Assembly (NCBI RefSeq): GCF_016862115.1
Contig: NZ_BOMI01000036.1
Span: 1-46,335, forward strand
DNA length: 46,335 bases
Origin: Paractinoplanes deccanensis
GTDB taxonomy: Bacteria > Actinomycetota > Actinomycetes > Mycobacteriales > Micromonosporaceae
Direction of reading: 5' to 3'
Position numbers and translations under genes: made by a program. The notes under the pieces were generated by a model. That model did not search any database and had not been told where the DNA came from. It saw nothing but the letters and a program-made list of their open reading frames with translations. Shown here in pieces: positions 8,255 to 15,727 of this stretch. How positions within the stretch are numbered: position 1 is the stretch's first letter; every line of letters begins with the position of its first letter.

Positions 8255-8755
8255 GTCGTACCGTGCGTCGTCCTGAACGCCTCGATGATGGGCATCACCG
8301 CGTCGGCCCTCGCCGACGATCCGCGGGTCTGCGCGCGTCTGGGCAGCGCCTGGACGGGTCTGCTCCGCGGCAGCTACGACCGGTATCCGCAGGGCGAGCT
8401 GGACCACGTCCTGCGCTCGGTCAAGGCCCTCCACGACGCCGGCGTGGACCTGCTCGCCGGCACCGACGCCGCCCCGTTCCCGCTGCCCTTCATGGCCGGG
8501 GTGGCACACGGCGCGAGCCTCCACCACGAACTTCAGTACCTGGTCCGGGCCGGCCTCACCCCGGTCGAGGCCCTCCGGGCGGCGACCTCCACACCGGCGC
8601 GCCTGTTCGGGCTCGACGATCGCGGGCGCATCGCCCCGGGCCTGCGCGCGGACGTGCTCCTCGTCGACGGCGACCCCACCACCCAGATCGACGACACGCT
8701 GAACCTGCGCACGGTCTGGCGGCGCGGCACACCCACCCGGCTCGCCATCGGCTGA
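8255..8755 (+). pseudogene. 5'-truncated amidohydrolase (imidazolonepropionase-like)
   Basis: About 167 residues match the C-terminal third of the metal-dependent amidohydrolase superfamily. The match includes LHDAGVDLLAGTDAAPFPLP (metal-binding Asp), HGASLHHELQYLVRAGLTPVEALRAAT, and the end GRIAPGLRADVLLVDGDPTT...VWRRG. Full-length members have roughly 400 residues. The N-terminal HxH metal ligands and the Lys/His ligands are missing, so it cannot be active. Homology begins around VVPCVVLNASMMG, directly where the second 72-bp repeat ends, so the break coincides with the repeat. The remaining frame is intact with host-like codon use, suggesting recent decay or relaxed purifying selection. 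Confidence 0.78.
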
Positions 8756-8798
8756 GTGGCCACGGTGAGTGATTGGCCCCGCTGGCTACCGTGAGGCC

Positions 8799-9296
8799 AT
8801 GAGCGGGTCGGGGCTTCGTCTGCGGCCGCCGCGGCATCGGGTCGATCCGCGGTTCGTGCTCTGGCGGACGCTCCAGGCCCTGCTCTGGGGCGCCGGGGTG
8901 CTGGGCACGCTCGGCGCCGTCTACACGCTGGCCGAGGTCACCCGGCCCTGGCTGGGGCCGGTGCTGCTGGTCCTGGCGGCGATCTACCTGGTGAACGTCG
9001 TGCTGATGCCCTCCTGGCGCTACCGGGTGCACCGGTGGGAGGCGACCGGCGACGCCGTCTACGCGCTGGAGGGATGGCTCACCAAGAAGTGGCGGATCGT
9101 GCCGATCTCGCGGATTCAGAGCATCGACACCGAGCGTGGGCTACTCCAGCAGGCGCTCGGGCTCGCCACCGTGCGGGTCACCACCGCGTCCGGCGAGGGC
9201 AAGATCTCGATCGAGGGGCTGGACGCTCGGGTCGCCGACGAGACCGTCGACGAGCTGCGCCGGATCACCGCGGCGACGCCCGGTGATGCCACATGA
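8799..9296 (+). CDS. bPH2 (DUF304) membrane protein, YdbS-like
   Basis: This 165-residue protein has two membrane helices (about residues 22-46 and 50-70). A bacterial PH-like domain 2 follows: YRVHRWEATGDAVYALEGWLTKKWRIVPISRIQSIDTERGLLQQALGLATVRVTTAS. The VPISRIQSIDTERG core is the family hallmark. Start ATG 8799 has GTGAGG upstream. The last codons overlap the next gene (ATGA), giving the YdbS-YdbT pair arrangement. In Bacillus the pair contributes to resistance against membrane-active peptides; the role here is inferred only from family. Confidence 0.85.
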   Translation: MSGSGLRLRPPRHRVDPRFVLWRTLQALLWGAGVLGTLGAVYTLAEVTRPWLGPVLLVLAAIYLVNVVLMPSWRYRVHRWEATGDAVYALEGWLTKKWRIVPISRIQSIDTERGLLQQALGLATVRVTTASGEGKISIEGLDARVADETVDELRRITAATPGDAT

Positions 9297-10813
9297 CCGG
9301 CGAGGGGGCCTGGCGGCGGCTCAGCGTGCGGGTCGTCCACCTCGATCTCGTCCGGGTCGCGCTCTCCTGCGTGCCCGGCTACCTCGGCGCGGTGGTGCTC
9401 AACGACGACGGCCCGGTGTGGGCGCTCGTCGCCGGGTCGGCCGCCGGCGTGCTCGGCGCGCTGACCGACCTGCTCCGCTGGATGACCACGCGCTACCGGA
9501 TCGGCCCGGACCGGGTGGAGATGCGCAGCGGCTGGGCGGCCCGGCGGCACCGCACCGTGGCGCGCGACCGCATCCGCAGCGTGGACAGCAGCGCCAAGGC
9601 GCTCCAGCGGCTGTTCCGGCTGCGGGTGGTGCACGTCGGGTCGGGCGAGCACGACTCGTCGTTCAAGCTCAACGCCCTCGATCGGCGGCACGCGGCGCTG
9701 TTGGAGCGCGAGCTGCTGTCGGGCGCGGCGGCCCCGGAGCCGGAGGAGGCGCCGGCCGAGACCGTCATCGCCCGGCTGCGGTGGCAGTGGGTGCCGCTCA
9801 ACATCGTCACGATCTGGGCGGTGTTCTTGGTGGCCGGGCCGCTGTTCAGCCTCTACTGGCTGCTGCGGCCGTTCGGCGTCGACCTGCTCGGCGTCGCGCG
9901 CGGGCTGGCCGACTGGGGATCGCTCGGCGTGGTGGGCAGCGTGCTGCTGTGCGCCGCCGTCGGGTACCCGATCGGGGTCGCCGCCGCGGCCGGCGCGTTC
10001 CTGCTGGAGAACTGGGGCTTCGAGCTGGTCCGGGCGGGCACGCCGCCGGCCACCGCGCTGGTGAGCCGCCGCGGGCTGCTCGGCACCCGCACGGTGCAGC
10101 GCGACGACCGCCGGCTGCGCGGGCTGGCGTTCCGGGAGCCCCTCGCCTGGCGGTGGCTGGGGCTGGCCGAGACGAAGGTGGTCACGACCGGCTTGAGCCA
10201 GGTGGGCGACGCGGGGTCCGGCGCGCTCCTGCCGCGGCTGCGCCTGGGCGAGGCGCGGGAGGTGGCGGCCCGGGTGCTGGCGGACGGGCATCGGCCGCTG
10301 GAGGCGCCCCTGCGGCGGCATCCGCGTGGGGCGCTCGTGCGGCGGCTCGGCTGGGCGGCGTACGGCCCGGCCCTGCTCGCCGGCCTCCTGCTGCTGTTCA
10401 CCCTCAGCGGCGCGCTCCCGGGATGGGTGTGGCCGCTGCCGCTGACGGTGATGCCGGTGACATTGCCGATGGCCGTGGTGGCGTACCGGTCGCTGGGGCA
10501 CACCACGGCCGGGCCGTACCTGGTGGTCCGCGGCGGCGCGCTCCACCGCGAGACCGTGACCCTGCGACGGGGTGCGGTGATCGGCTGGACGTTCGAGCAG
10601 TCGATCCTCCAGCGCTGGGGCGGCCGCATGACCGTCGGCATCCCCACCGCCGCGGGCGACCGCTTCTACCGGGCCCCGGACGCGGGCACCGAGCAGGCGC
10701 TGTCCCTCGCCCGCGAGGCCACGCCCGAGCTGGCCGCTCAGTTCATCGAGGAGGCCAGCGACCCGGGCGTGCGGCCCGTCTCGGCGCGCACGGACCGGGT
10801 CATGTGCGACTGA
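9293..10813 (+). CDS. bPH2 multi-domain membrane protein, YdbT-like
   Basis: This 506-residue partner of the preceding gene has several PH-like segments. The first (TRYRIGPDRVEMRSG...VARDRIRSVDSSAKALQRLFRLRVVHVGSG) repeats the core seen in the smaller protein. A third lies at about 420-470 (RETVTLRRGAVIGWTFEQSILQRWGGR). Hydrophobic helices lie near residues 15-55, 160-185, 200-245 and 360-400. The length matches YdbT. It is translationally coupled to the upstream gene. The last 76 bp overlap the end of the convergent AraC gene, so antisense interplay at the 3' ends is likely. Confidence 0.85.
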   Translation: MTGEGAWRRLSVRVVHLDLVRVALSCVPGYLGAVVLNDDGPVWALVAGSAAGVLGALTDLLRWMTTRYRIGPDRVEMRSGWAARRHRTVARDRIRSVDSSAKALQRLFRLRVVHVGSGEHDSSFKLNALDRRHAALLERELLSGAAAPEPEEAPAETVIARLRWQWVPLNIVTIWAVFLVAGPLFSLYWLLRPFGVDLLGVARGLADWGSLGVVGSVLLCAAVGYPIGVAAAAGAFLLENWGFELVRAGTPPATALVSRRGLLGTRTVQRDDRRLRGLAFREPLAWRWLGLAETKVVTTGLSQVGDAGSGALLPRLRLGEAREVAARVLADGHRPLEAPLRRHPRGALVRRLGWAAYGPALLAGLLLLFTLSGALPGWVWPLPLTVMPVTLPMAVVAYRSLGHTTAGPYLVVRGGALHRETVTLRRGAVIGWTFEQSILQRWGGRMTVGIPTAAGDRFYRAPDAGTEQALSLAREATPELAAQFIEEASDPGVRPVSARTDRVMCD

Positions 10814-11466
10814 TCGGCGAACCCGTGGCGCACGGCGACGGCCGCGAGGTCGGCGTCCGCGTGCCCGGCGATCTCGTCGAGGGCGGCACGCACCCGCAGC
10901 CGGCGCCGGTAGGTGCCGATCGTGATGCCGGCGACCCGGTGGAACGACCGGGAGAGATGCCACGGCGAGCACCCGGCGGCGGCGGCCAGCTCGGCCAGCG
11001 GTGTCGAGGGCGCGGCGTTCAGCATCAGCCGCGCCTGCTCGACGGCCGGTGAGTTGATCGAGGAGGCCGGCAGCAGGGCGGCGAGCAGATCGCCCGCGAG
11101 GTCCGCGCGGTCGGGCGGGGCGGCGGCGAGCAGCCTGCGGTGGAGCAGGTCGGCCGCCGGGGGTACGACGACCCGGCCGGCGTGGGCGAAGCGGTCCGCG
11201 AGCTCCTCCGCGACGCCGATCGAGGTGCAGACGTCGCCGCCGGCGGGGTGGTCGACCTGCTGTGTCTCGCCGGGCCGCTGGAGGTAGCCGGTCGTGACGT
11301 CGGCCAGGGCGGCGCGGCCGTCGCAGCGCCGCCGGAAGACGCCGGCGCGCACCAGCACCACGGCGGCCGCGGAGACCTCCTCGCTGGGGCTGTCGAGGCC
11401 GGCGCAGCGCACGGCCGCGATCCGGGCGAAGGGGGCGTCGAGCAACGCCCGGTGTTCCAGCACCAC
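10738..11466 (-). CDS. AraC-family transcriptional regulator
   Basis: This protein has about 242 residues. The C-terminal double helix-turn-helix is clear: PLAELAAAAGCSPWHLSRSFHRVAGITIGTYRRRLRVRAALDEIAG and DLAAVAVRHGFADQSHMTRSVRAETGRTPG. The N-terminal part (LEHRALLDAPFARIAAVRCAGLDSPS...) fits a cupin-type sensor. The start is uncertain: GTG 11466 fits the usual beginning, while GTG 11499 would add 11 residues and leave 12 bp to the divergent gene. Neither has a strong ribosome site. The 3' end overlaps the YdbT-like gene by 76 bp. The divergent gene at 11512 is the natural target. Confidence 0.82.
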   Translation of the reverse strand: MVLEHRALLDAPFARIAAVRCAGLDSPSEEVSAAAVVLVRAGVFRRRCDGRAALADVTTGYLQRPGETQQVDHPAGGDVCTSIGVAEELADRFAHAGRVVVPPAADLLHRRLLAAAPPDRADLAGDLLAALLPASSINSPAVEQARLMLNAAPSTPLAELAAAAGCSPWHLSRSFHRVAGITIGTYRRRLRVRAALDEIAGHADADLAAVAVRHGFADQSHMTRSVRAETGRTPGSLASSMN

Positions 11467-11511
11467 AAGAACATTCAAGACGGCGCGCGGCGCGTTCACG
11501 AGAGTCGGCGC

Positions 11512-12018
11512 ATGACTTTCGCGGAGGAACTGGCAGCCGCCGGGCCCTGGGCCGGGCACGAGGACGAGATGGAGCTGTACGGACGGCTGGTGGGCACGTG
11601 GGACCTGACGAACCGGTACCGCGTCCCGGAGACCGGCGAGTGGCGCGCCGGCACGGTCGTGTGGACGTTCGGGTGGGTGCTGGCCGGGCACACCGTTCAG
11701 GACGTCATGTGGTTCACCGAGCCGGGCGCGGGCGGATGGCCGGTGCGCATGACCGGCAGCACGGTGCGGCACTACGACCCGGGGCAGGGTGTCTGGCACA
11801 TCGTGTGGTTCTCTCCCGCCGGGCGGGTCACCCGGCTGACGGGCCGCGCGGGCAAGGACGGCGACATCGAGCAGGAGGGTGTGCGCGACGGCGGCACCGC
11901 GGTCCGCTGGGTGTTCACCGAGATGACCGCGACGAGCTTCCGATGGCTGGGCTACACGTCGGAGGCCGGCGGGGACTGGGCGCTGGAGCAGGAGATGCTC
12001 GCCGCGCGGCGGGCGTGA
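11512..12018 (+). CDS. Conserved Trp-rich protein of unknown function
   Basis: This 168-residue protein starts at ATG 11512 with a GAGAG ribosome site. It is rich in tryptophan and alternates short strands (YGRLVGTWDLTNRYR, GTVVWTFGWVLAGHTVQDVMWF, WHIVWFSPAGRVTRLTGR, RWVFTEMTATSFRWLGYTS). This suggests a small beta-barrel such as the DUF1579 or lipocalin-like groups. No catalytic motif is visible and no signal peptide is present. The gene faces an AraC regulator across a very short gap, so it is probably controlled by it. A strong hairpin follows the stop. Confidence 0.65.
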   Translation: MTFAEELAAAGPWAGHEDEMELYGRLVGTWDLTNRYRVPETGEWRAGTVVWTFGWVLAGHTVQDVMWFTEPGAGGWPVRMTGSTVRHYDPGQGVWHIVWFSPAGRVTRLTGRAGKDGDIEQEGVRDGGTAVRWVFTEMTATSFRWLGYTSEAGGDWALEQEMLAARRA

Positions 12019-12024
12019 GGCGGG

Positions 12025-12056
12025 GCGCAGCGCCGGGCCGCCACCCGGCGCTGCGC
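12025..12056 (+). terminator. Strong hairpin terminator without U-tract
   Basis: GCGCAGCGCCGGG (12025-12037) pairs perfectly with CCCGGCGCTGCGC (12044-12056) around a 6-nt loop, 7 bp after the stop codon. There is no T-run, as is common for actinobacterial terminators. Confidence 0.65.
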
Positions 12057-12128
12057 GTCTGCGCCCGTCGCGCGGCCGTCAACGTAGCCGATCAATTCGA
12101 CGCACGTCTATGAAGGGAACCTTAAGGC

Positions 12129-12164
12129 TTGACATGTGACCTATTGGTCTCATAACTTTGCGTC
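12129..12164 (+). promoter_or_regulatory. Promoter and operator of the ArsR/AHSA1 operon (leaderless)
   Basis: TTGACA (12129-12134) and TAACTT (12153-12158) are 18 bp apart. The predicted start falls 7 nt after the -10, on the A of the ATG at 12165, so the mRNA should be leaderless. No ribosome site is present, which agrees. The whole spacer is an inverted repeat, TGTGACC-tatt-GGTCTCA (12135-12152, 6 of 7 pairs). This fits an ArsR dimer blocking its own promoter. Confidence 0.68.
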
Positions 12165-12485
12165 ATGGCCGACGACGACCTGGTGTTCAAGGCGCTGGCC
12201 GATCCGAGCCGGCGCTTCCTGCTCGACCTGCTCCACGCGCGTGACGGCCGCACGCTCACCGAGCTCGAGTCCGAGTTGGAGATGACGCGCTTCGGCGTGG
12301 CAAAACACCTGAAGGTTCTCGAGGAGGCGGGTCTCGTCGTCACACGCCGCTCGGGGCGGGAGAAGCTGCACTTCCTCAATCCCGTACCGATCCGGCAGAT
12401 CCACGACCGGTGGATCGACAAATACACGGAGCGTCACGTCACCGCACTTCTCGATCTGAAGAACGCGCTGGAGGAAGAGCCATGA
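12165..12485 (+). CDS. ArsR-family winged-helix repressor
   Basis: This 106-residue regulator has the standard winged helix: DDLVFKALADPSRRFLLDLLHARDGRTLTELESELEMTRFGVAKHLKVLEEAGLVVTRRSGREKLHFLNPVPI. There is no ELCVCDL-type metal box and there are no cysteines, so it is not a metal sensor. It belongs to the group (often called SdpR/YdfF-like) paired with AHSA1 proteins. Its stop overlaps the start of the AHSA1 gene (ATGA). The promoter contains a palindrome suited to autoregulation. Confidence 0.9.
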   Translation: MADDDLVFKALADPSRRFLLDLLHARDGRTLTELESELEMTRFGVAKHLKVLEEAGLVVTRRSGREKLHFLNPVPIRQIHDRWIDKYTERHVTALLDLKNALEEEP

Positions 12486-13003
12486 CCACCGAGACCACCG
12501 CCACCATCCAGGTCTACCGCGTCTGGATCAAGGCGAGCCCGGAGCGGATCTGGGCCGCCATCACCGATCCCGAGTGGACCACCCGATACGGGTACGCCGC
12601 TCCCGTCGAGTACGACCTGCGGCCGGGCGGCGCCTACCGCTCGACCGCCACCCAGGAGATGAAGGACTTCGCCAAGGCGAACGGCTTCGACGTGCCCGAG
12701 ATCATCGTCGACGGCGAGGTGGTCGAGGCCGACCCGCCGCGCCGGCTGGTGCAGACCTGGCGGATGCTGATGGACCCCGGCACGGCGGCCGAGCCGTTCA
12801 CCACGCTCACGTACGAGATCGAGGAAGCCAAGATGCAGCCGGGCGTCCACAAGCTGACCGTCACCCACGAGGTGACCGGGGCGCCGCGCACGGCCGAGAT
12901 GGTCGCCGGCACCGAGGACAGCGGCGCGGGCGGCGGCTGGGCGTGGATCCTCAGCGACCTCAAGACGCTGCTCGAGACCGGCAAGGGCTTCGGCGAGAGA
13001 TAG
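12482..13003 (+). CDS. AHSA1/SRPBCC-domain protein
   Basis: This 173-residue START-like protein is translationally coupled to the ArsR gene. Family features are the opening VYRVWIKASPERIWAAITDPEWTTRYGY, the middle YDLRPGGAYRS and DGEVVEADPPRRLVQTWRML, and the final helix GGWAWILSDLKTLLETGKGF. Such proteins bind hydrophobic ligands in a deep cavity; the name comes from an Hsp90 co-chaperone, but bacterial roles are mostly unknown. ArsR-AHSA1 pairs are widespread and probably sense and sequester a small molecule (family knowledge plus inference). Confidence 0.88.
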   Translation: MTTETTATIQVYRVWIKASPERIWAAITDPEWTTRYGYAAPVEYDLRPGGAYRSTATQEMKDFAKANGFDVPEIIVDGEVVEADPPRRLVQTWRMLMDPGTAAEPFTTLTYEIEEAKMQPGVHKLTVTHEVTGAPRTAEMVAGTEDSGAGGGWAWILSDLKTLLETGKGFGER

Positions 13004-13073
13004 TCCAGATGGTGCACGATCCGGCCGGGTTGCGAGGCGTCGCGCGGAGCCCGGCCGGGGCTAATCTCCCGCA

Positions 13074-13199
13074 GTGACCGTTCTCTGGATCGCCCTCATC
13101 GTGATCGGCGCCGTCATGATCGCCACCGCGGTCTGGCCCAGCGTTCGCGACGCCCGGCCCCGCCGGCGCGACGGGCACAACCACGATCAGCCGACGTAG
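13074..13199 (+). CDS. Possible 41-residue single-helix membrane protein
   Basis: A short frame beginning GTG 13074 (VTVLWIALIVIGAVMIATAV) has one strong hydrophobic helix. A basic, hydrophilic tail with Arg and His follows (RDARPRRRDGHNHDQPT) and ends at TAG 13199. Codon third positions are mostly G/C. It lies 70 bp after the AHSA1 gene and its last 13 bp overlap the convergent glycosyltransferase stop. The ribosome site is weak. It could be a genuine micro-protein or chance; helix-first topology and codon use favour the former. Confidence 0.45.
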   Translation: MTVLWIALIVIGAVMIATAVWPSVRDARPRRRDGHNHDQPT

Positions 13200-14116
13200 C
13201 GGCGGGCCGTCGAGCGGCGCTGAGCCTCGTCCAGCGGCGCGAGGCGCGCCTCGACGATCGCCGGGCGCGGGCGGCGGGCGGTCACCAGCCACGGCAGCCC
13301 GCGCAGCGCGTCCGCGACGGCCAGCGCCGAGGTGCGGTCCCGCGGCACGCTCCGGGCCAGGAAGAGGGTGCGGCGCACGGCCGCGCCGAACGGGCGGCGC
13401 AACCAGGTGAACCAGAGGGTGTTGCGCAGGCCCACGCGCCGGCGATGGGTGGCGTCCCGCAGCGCCGAGGCGCGGTGGTGCACCACCAGGCCGGGCAGGT
13501 AGCAGAGCTCCCAGCCGAGCGACAGCAGGTCGGTGGCGAGCAGTTCCTCCTCGCCACCCAGCCAGAGCCGCTCGCTGAAGCCGCCGGCCTGCTCGAACGC
13601 CTCCCGCCGCAGCACCGAGGCGCCCGCGAGGAAGCTGCCGAGCGCCGGGCCGGGCAGCCAGTCGGGGCCGGGCACGGGCGAGTCGCGCAGCTCGCCGACG
13701 ATCGGGTCGTCGGCACCGCCCGGCTCCACCACGATCCGCGCGTTCACCAGGGCCAGCCGGTCGTGCTCGTCCAGGACGTCGGCGGCCCGGGCCAGCGAGC
13801 CCGGCTCCCACCAGGTGTCGTCGTCGCAGAACGCCACGTACGGCGTACGCAGGCGGGCGACCCCGACGTTGCGCCCCACCGCGCCGAGGTTCTCCGGCAG
13901 CGCCACCACCTCGACGTCCGGGTAGGCCGAGCGGACCGCCTCGGCCGTGCCGTCGGTGGAGCCGTTGTCGACCAGCACGACAGCGGGCCGCTCCGGGAGC
14001 TCCCGCAGCCGGTGCACCGCCGCCAGCGCCTCGTCGCGCCGCTGCCAGGTGATGATCACGACGCCCACTCTTCGATCGACCACGGCGAACGGATTACCCA
14101 GGCTCTTGACGGGCAT
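13187..14116 (-). CDS. Family 2 glycosyltransferase
   Basis: This protein has about 309 residues and a GT-A fold: VGVVIITWQRRDEALAAVHRL, then VVLVDNGSTDGTAEAVR, then LPENLGAVGRNVGVARLRTPYVAFCDDDTWW. The CDDD is the metal/UDP-binding DxD. GGFSERLWLGGEEELLATDLLSLGW is the usual acceptor-side ED motif. No membrane helix is seen. It presumably transfers a sugar from a nucleotide donor to a lipid or cell-wall acceptor. I chose ATG 14116; GTG 14083 is possible. It is divergent from the dehydrogenase, 37 bp away, and its end overlaps the small ORF at 13074. Confidence 0.88.
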   Translation of the reverse strand: MPVKSLGNPFAVVDRRVGVVIITWQRRDEALAAVHRLRELPERPAVVLVDNGSTDGTAEAVRSAYPDVEVVALPENLGAVGRNVGVARLRTPYVAFCDDDTWWEPGSLARAADVLDEHDRLALVNARIVVEPGGADDPIVGELRDSPVPGPDWLPGPALGSFLAGASVLRREAFEQAGGFSERLWLGGEEELLATDLLSLGWELCYLPGLVVHHRASALRDATHRRRVGLRNTLWFTWLRRPFGAAVRRTLFLARSVPRDRTSALAVADALRGLPWLVTARRPRPAIVEARLAPLDEAQRRSTARRYVG

Positions 14117-14153
14117 ACCGTGCTCGACCGCACACCGCACGAAGGAGGCCGCG

Positions 14154-15026
14154 TTGGACCCGCGCAGCAAGTACCCAGGACCCGAGTACGACGGCGGCGA
14201 CCTGGAGCCGCCCGGCCTGACCGGTCAGATGCCACAGCGCCCGGACCACGGTGAACAGAGCTACCGGGGATCCGGCCGGCTGACCGGCCGCAAGGCCGTC
14301 ATCACCGGCGGCGACTCGGGCATCGGCCGCGCGGTCGCCATCGCGTACGCGCGGGAGGGCGCCGACGTCCTCATCTCCTACCTGCCCGAGGAGGAGGAAG
14401 ACGCGCGCGAGACCGCCCAGCTGATCGAGAAGGCCGGCCGCACCGCGGTGCTGGTGCCCGGCGACATCCGCGAGGAGGCGCAGTGCCGGGCGATCGTCGA
14501 CCGGGCGCTGTCCGACCTCGGCGGCCTCGACATCCTGGTGAACAACGCCGCCTACCAGATGGCGCAGCCGGGCGGGATCACCGACATCACCGACGAGCAG
14601 TTCGACCGCGTGATGAAGACGAACCTGTACGCGATGTTCTGGCTCTGCCGCGCCGCGGTGCCGCACATGCCGGCCGGCGCCACGATCATCAACACGGCGT
14701 CGATCCAGGCGTACCAGTCGTCCAGCCCGCTGCTCGACTACGCCACCACCAAGGGCGGCATCGTCGCCTTCACCAAGGCGCTCGCCGAGGACCTGGCCGA
14801 GAAGGGCATCCGGGTGAACGCCGTGGCGCCGGGCCCGATCTGGACGCCGCTGATCCCGGCGACCATGCCCGAGAAGAAGGTGAAGTCCTTCGGCAGCGAC
14901 ACCCCGCTGGGCCGCGCCGGGCAGCCGGCCGAGCTCGCCCCGGCGTACGTCTATTTCGCCAGCCAGGAGTCGAGTTACACGACCGGCGAGGTGCTCGGCG
15001 TGACCGGCGGCAAGCCGGTCAGCTGA
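14154..15026 (+). CDS. SDR-family oxidoreductase (YghA/GSP39-like)
   Basis: This 290-residue short-chain dehydrogenase begins at TTG 14154, which has a near-perfect GAAGGAGG ribosome site 5 nt upstream; no ATG fits. The N-terminal extension (PDHGEQSYRGSGRLTGRKA) is typical of the YghA/general stress protein 39 branch. Cofactor motif TGGDSGIG (51-58), NNAAYQ, catalytic Ser in NTASIQAY and YATTK complete the active site. It reduces or oxidises an alcohol/carbonyl with NAD(P); the substrate is unknown. The end overlaps the next, convergent gene by 8 bp. Confidence 0.92.
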   Translation: MDPRSKYPGPEYDGGDLEPPGLTGQMPQRPDHGEQSYRGSGRLTGRKAVITGGDSGIGRAVAIAYAREGADVLISYLPEEEEDARETAQLIEKAGRTAVLVPGDIREEAQCRAIVDRALSDLGGLDILVNNAAYQMAQPGGITDITDEQFDRVMKTNLYAMFWLCRAAVPHMPAGATIINTASIQAYQSSSPLLDYATTKGGIVAFTKALAEDLAEKGIRVNAVAPGPIWTPLIPATMPEKKVKSFGSDTPLGRAGQPAELAPAYVYFASQESSYTTGEVLGVTGGKPVS

Positions 15027-15630
15027 TGTGGTCGGCCACCCAGTGGTAGGCCGTCATGACCCACTCGGTCTGCTGGAGGAAGGTCACGCCGACGCCGGCC
15101 AGGAACAGGGCGGTGACCAGGTGGGAGCCCCGTGAGGAGCGCCGGACGCGGCCGAACTGGCGCTCCAGCACCAGGTGGCCGACGAGCCGGGCGAGGCAGA
15201 ACAGGCCGGCCGCCACCGCCAGGGTGACCAGAAACACGATCAGCGGGGTGCCGAAGTCGCCGTCGCCGGAGAGCGTCCAGATGCCCCAGCAGACGAAGGC
15301 GAAGAGCACGGCGGCGCTGGTCCACTCGCCGCCCTTGCGCATCTCGCTCCAGCGCCAGCTCAACGCGGGCCGGTCCGGCGCCTCCACACCGGGCCAGCCC
15401 GGGTTGGTGTGCTCGGGCTCGGCGTAGCGCGGGCGCGCCGCCTGCGGGTTGACCTGCGCGCGGCCCCGGCTGAACGGCGACGGCGCCTCCTCGGGCTTCG
15501 GGAAAGGCGCGGTGGGCGGCGTGTGCCCGGAAGGCGGCGGGCCCGTGACGGGCGTGGTGGGCGCGTCGGCCCACGGGTCCTGCGGCGGCATGTCGAGCGT
15601 CCGCTCCGACCACTGCGGTTGCTCCGGCAT
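15019..15630 (-). CDS. Membrane protein with Pro-rich N-terminus, unknown function
   Basis: This 203-residue protein starts at ATG 15630, with GGGGA upstream. The first roughly 100 residues are disordered, rich in Pro, Glu and Ala (PPPSGHTPPTAPFPKPEEAP). Three hydrophobic helices follow: about 116-133 (SAAVLFAFVCWGIWTL), 138-162 (GTPLIVFLVTLAVAAGLFCLARLVGH) and 180-198 (LVTALFLAGVGVTFL). No family is recognised. It is likely an integral membrane protein with a cytoplasmic tail that could bind partners. It is convergent with the SDR gene. Confidence 0.7.
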   Translation of the reverse strand: MPEQPQWSERTLDMPPQDPWADAPTTPVTGPPPSGHTPPTAPFPKPEEAPSPFSRGRAQVNPQAARPRYAEPEHTNPGWPGVEAPDRPALSWRWSEMRKGGEWTSAAVLFAFVCWGIWTLSGDGDFGTPLIVFLVTLAVAAGLFCLARLVGHLVLERQFGRVRRSSRGSHLVTALFLAGVGVTFLQQTEWVMTAYHWVADHIS

Positions 15631-15727
15631 CGCTCCCCCTCTGTGTCGGCGGTTCCCCCGCCACATCGAGAGTACCGAGCGCGCAAATCATTCGCCTCGA
15701 GAGCCGAGGTCCGTTACACAAGTGCGC

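Noticed and set aside
7990..8298. Leftward ORF with a repeated GVWGLGP segment next to tRNA-Gly
   Set aside because: It crosses the tRNA on the opposite strand and its repetition merely reflects the 72-bp DNA repeat; codon use is not coding-like.
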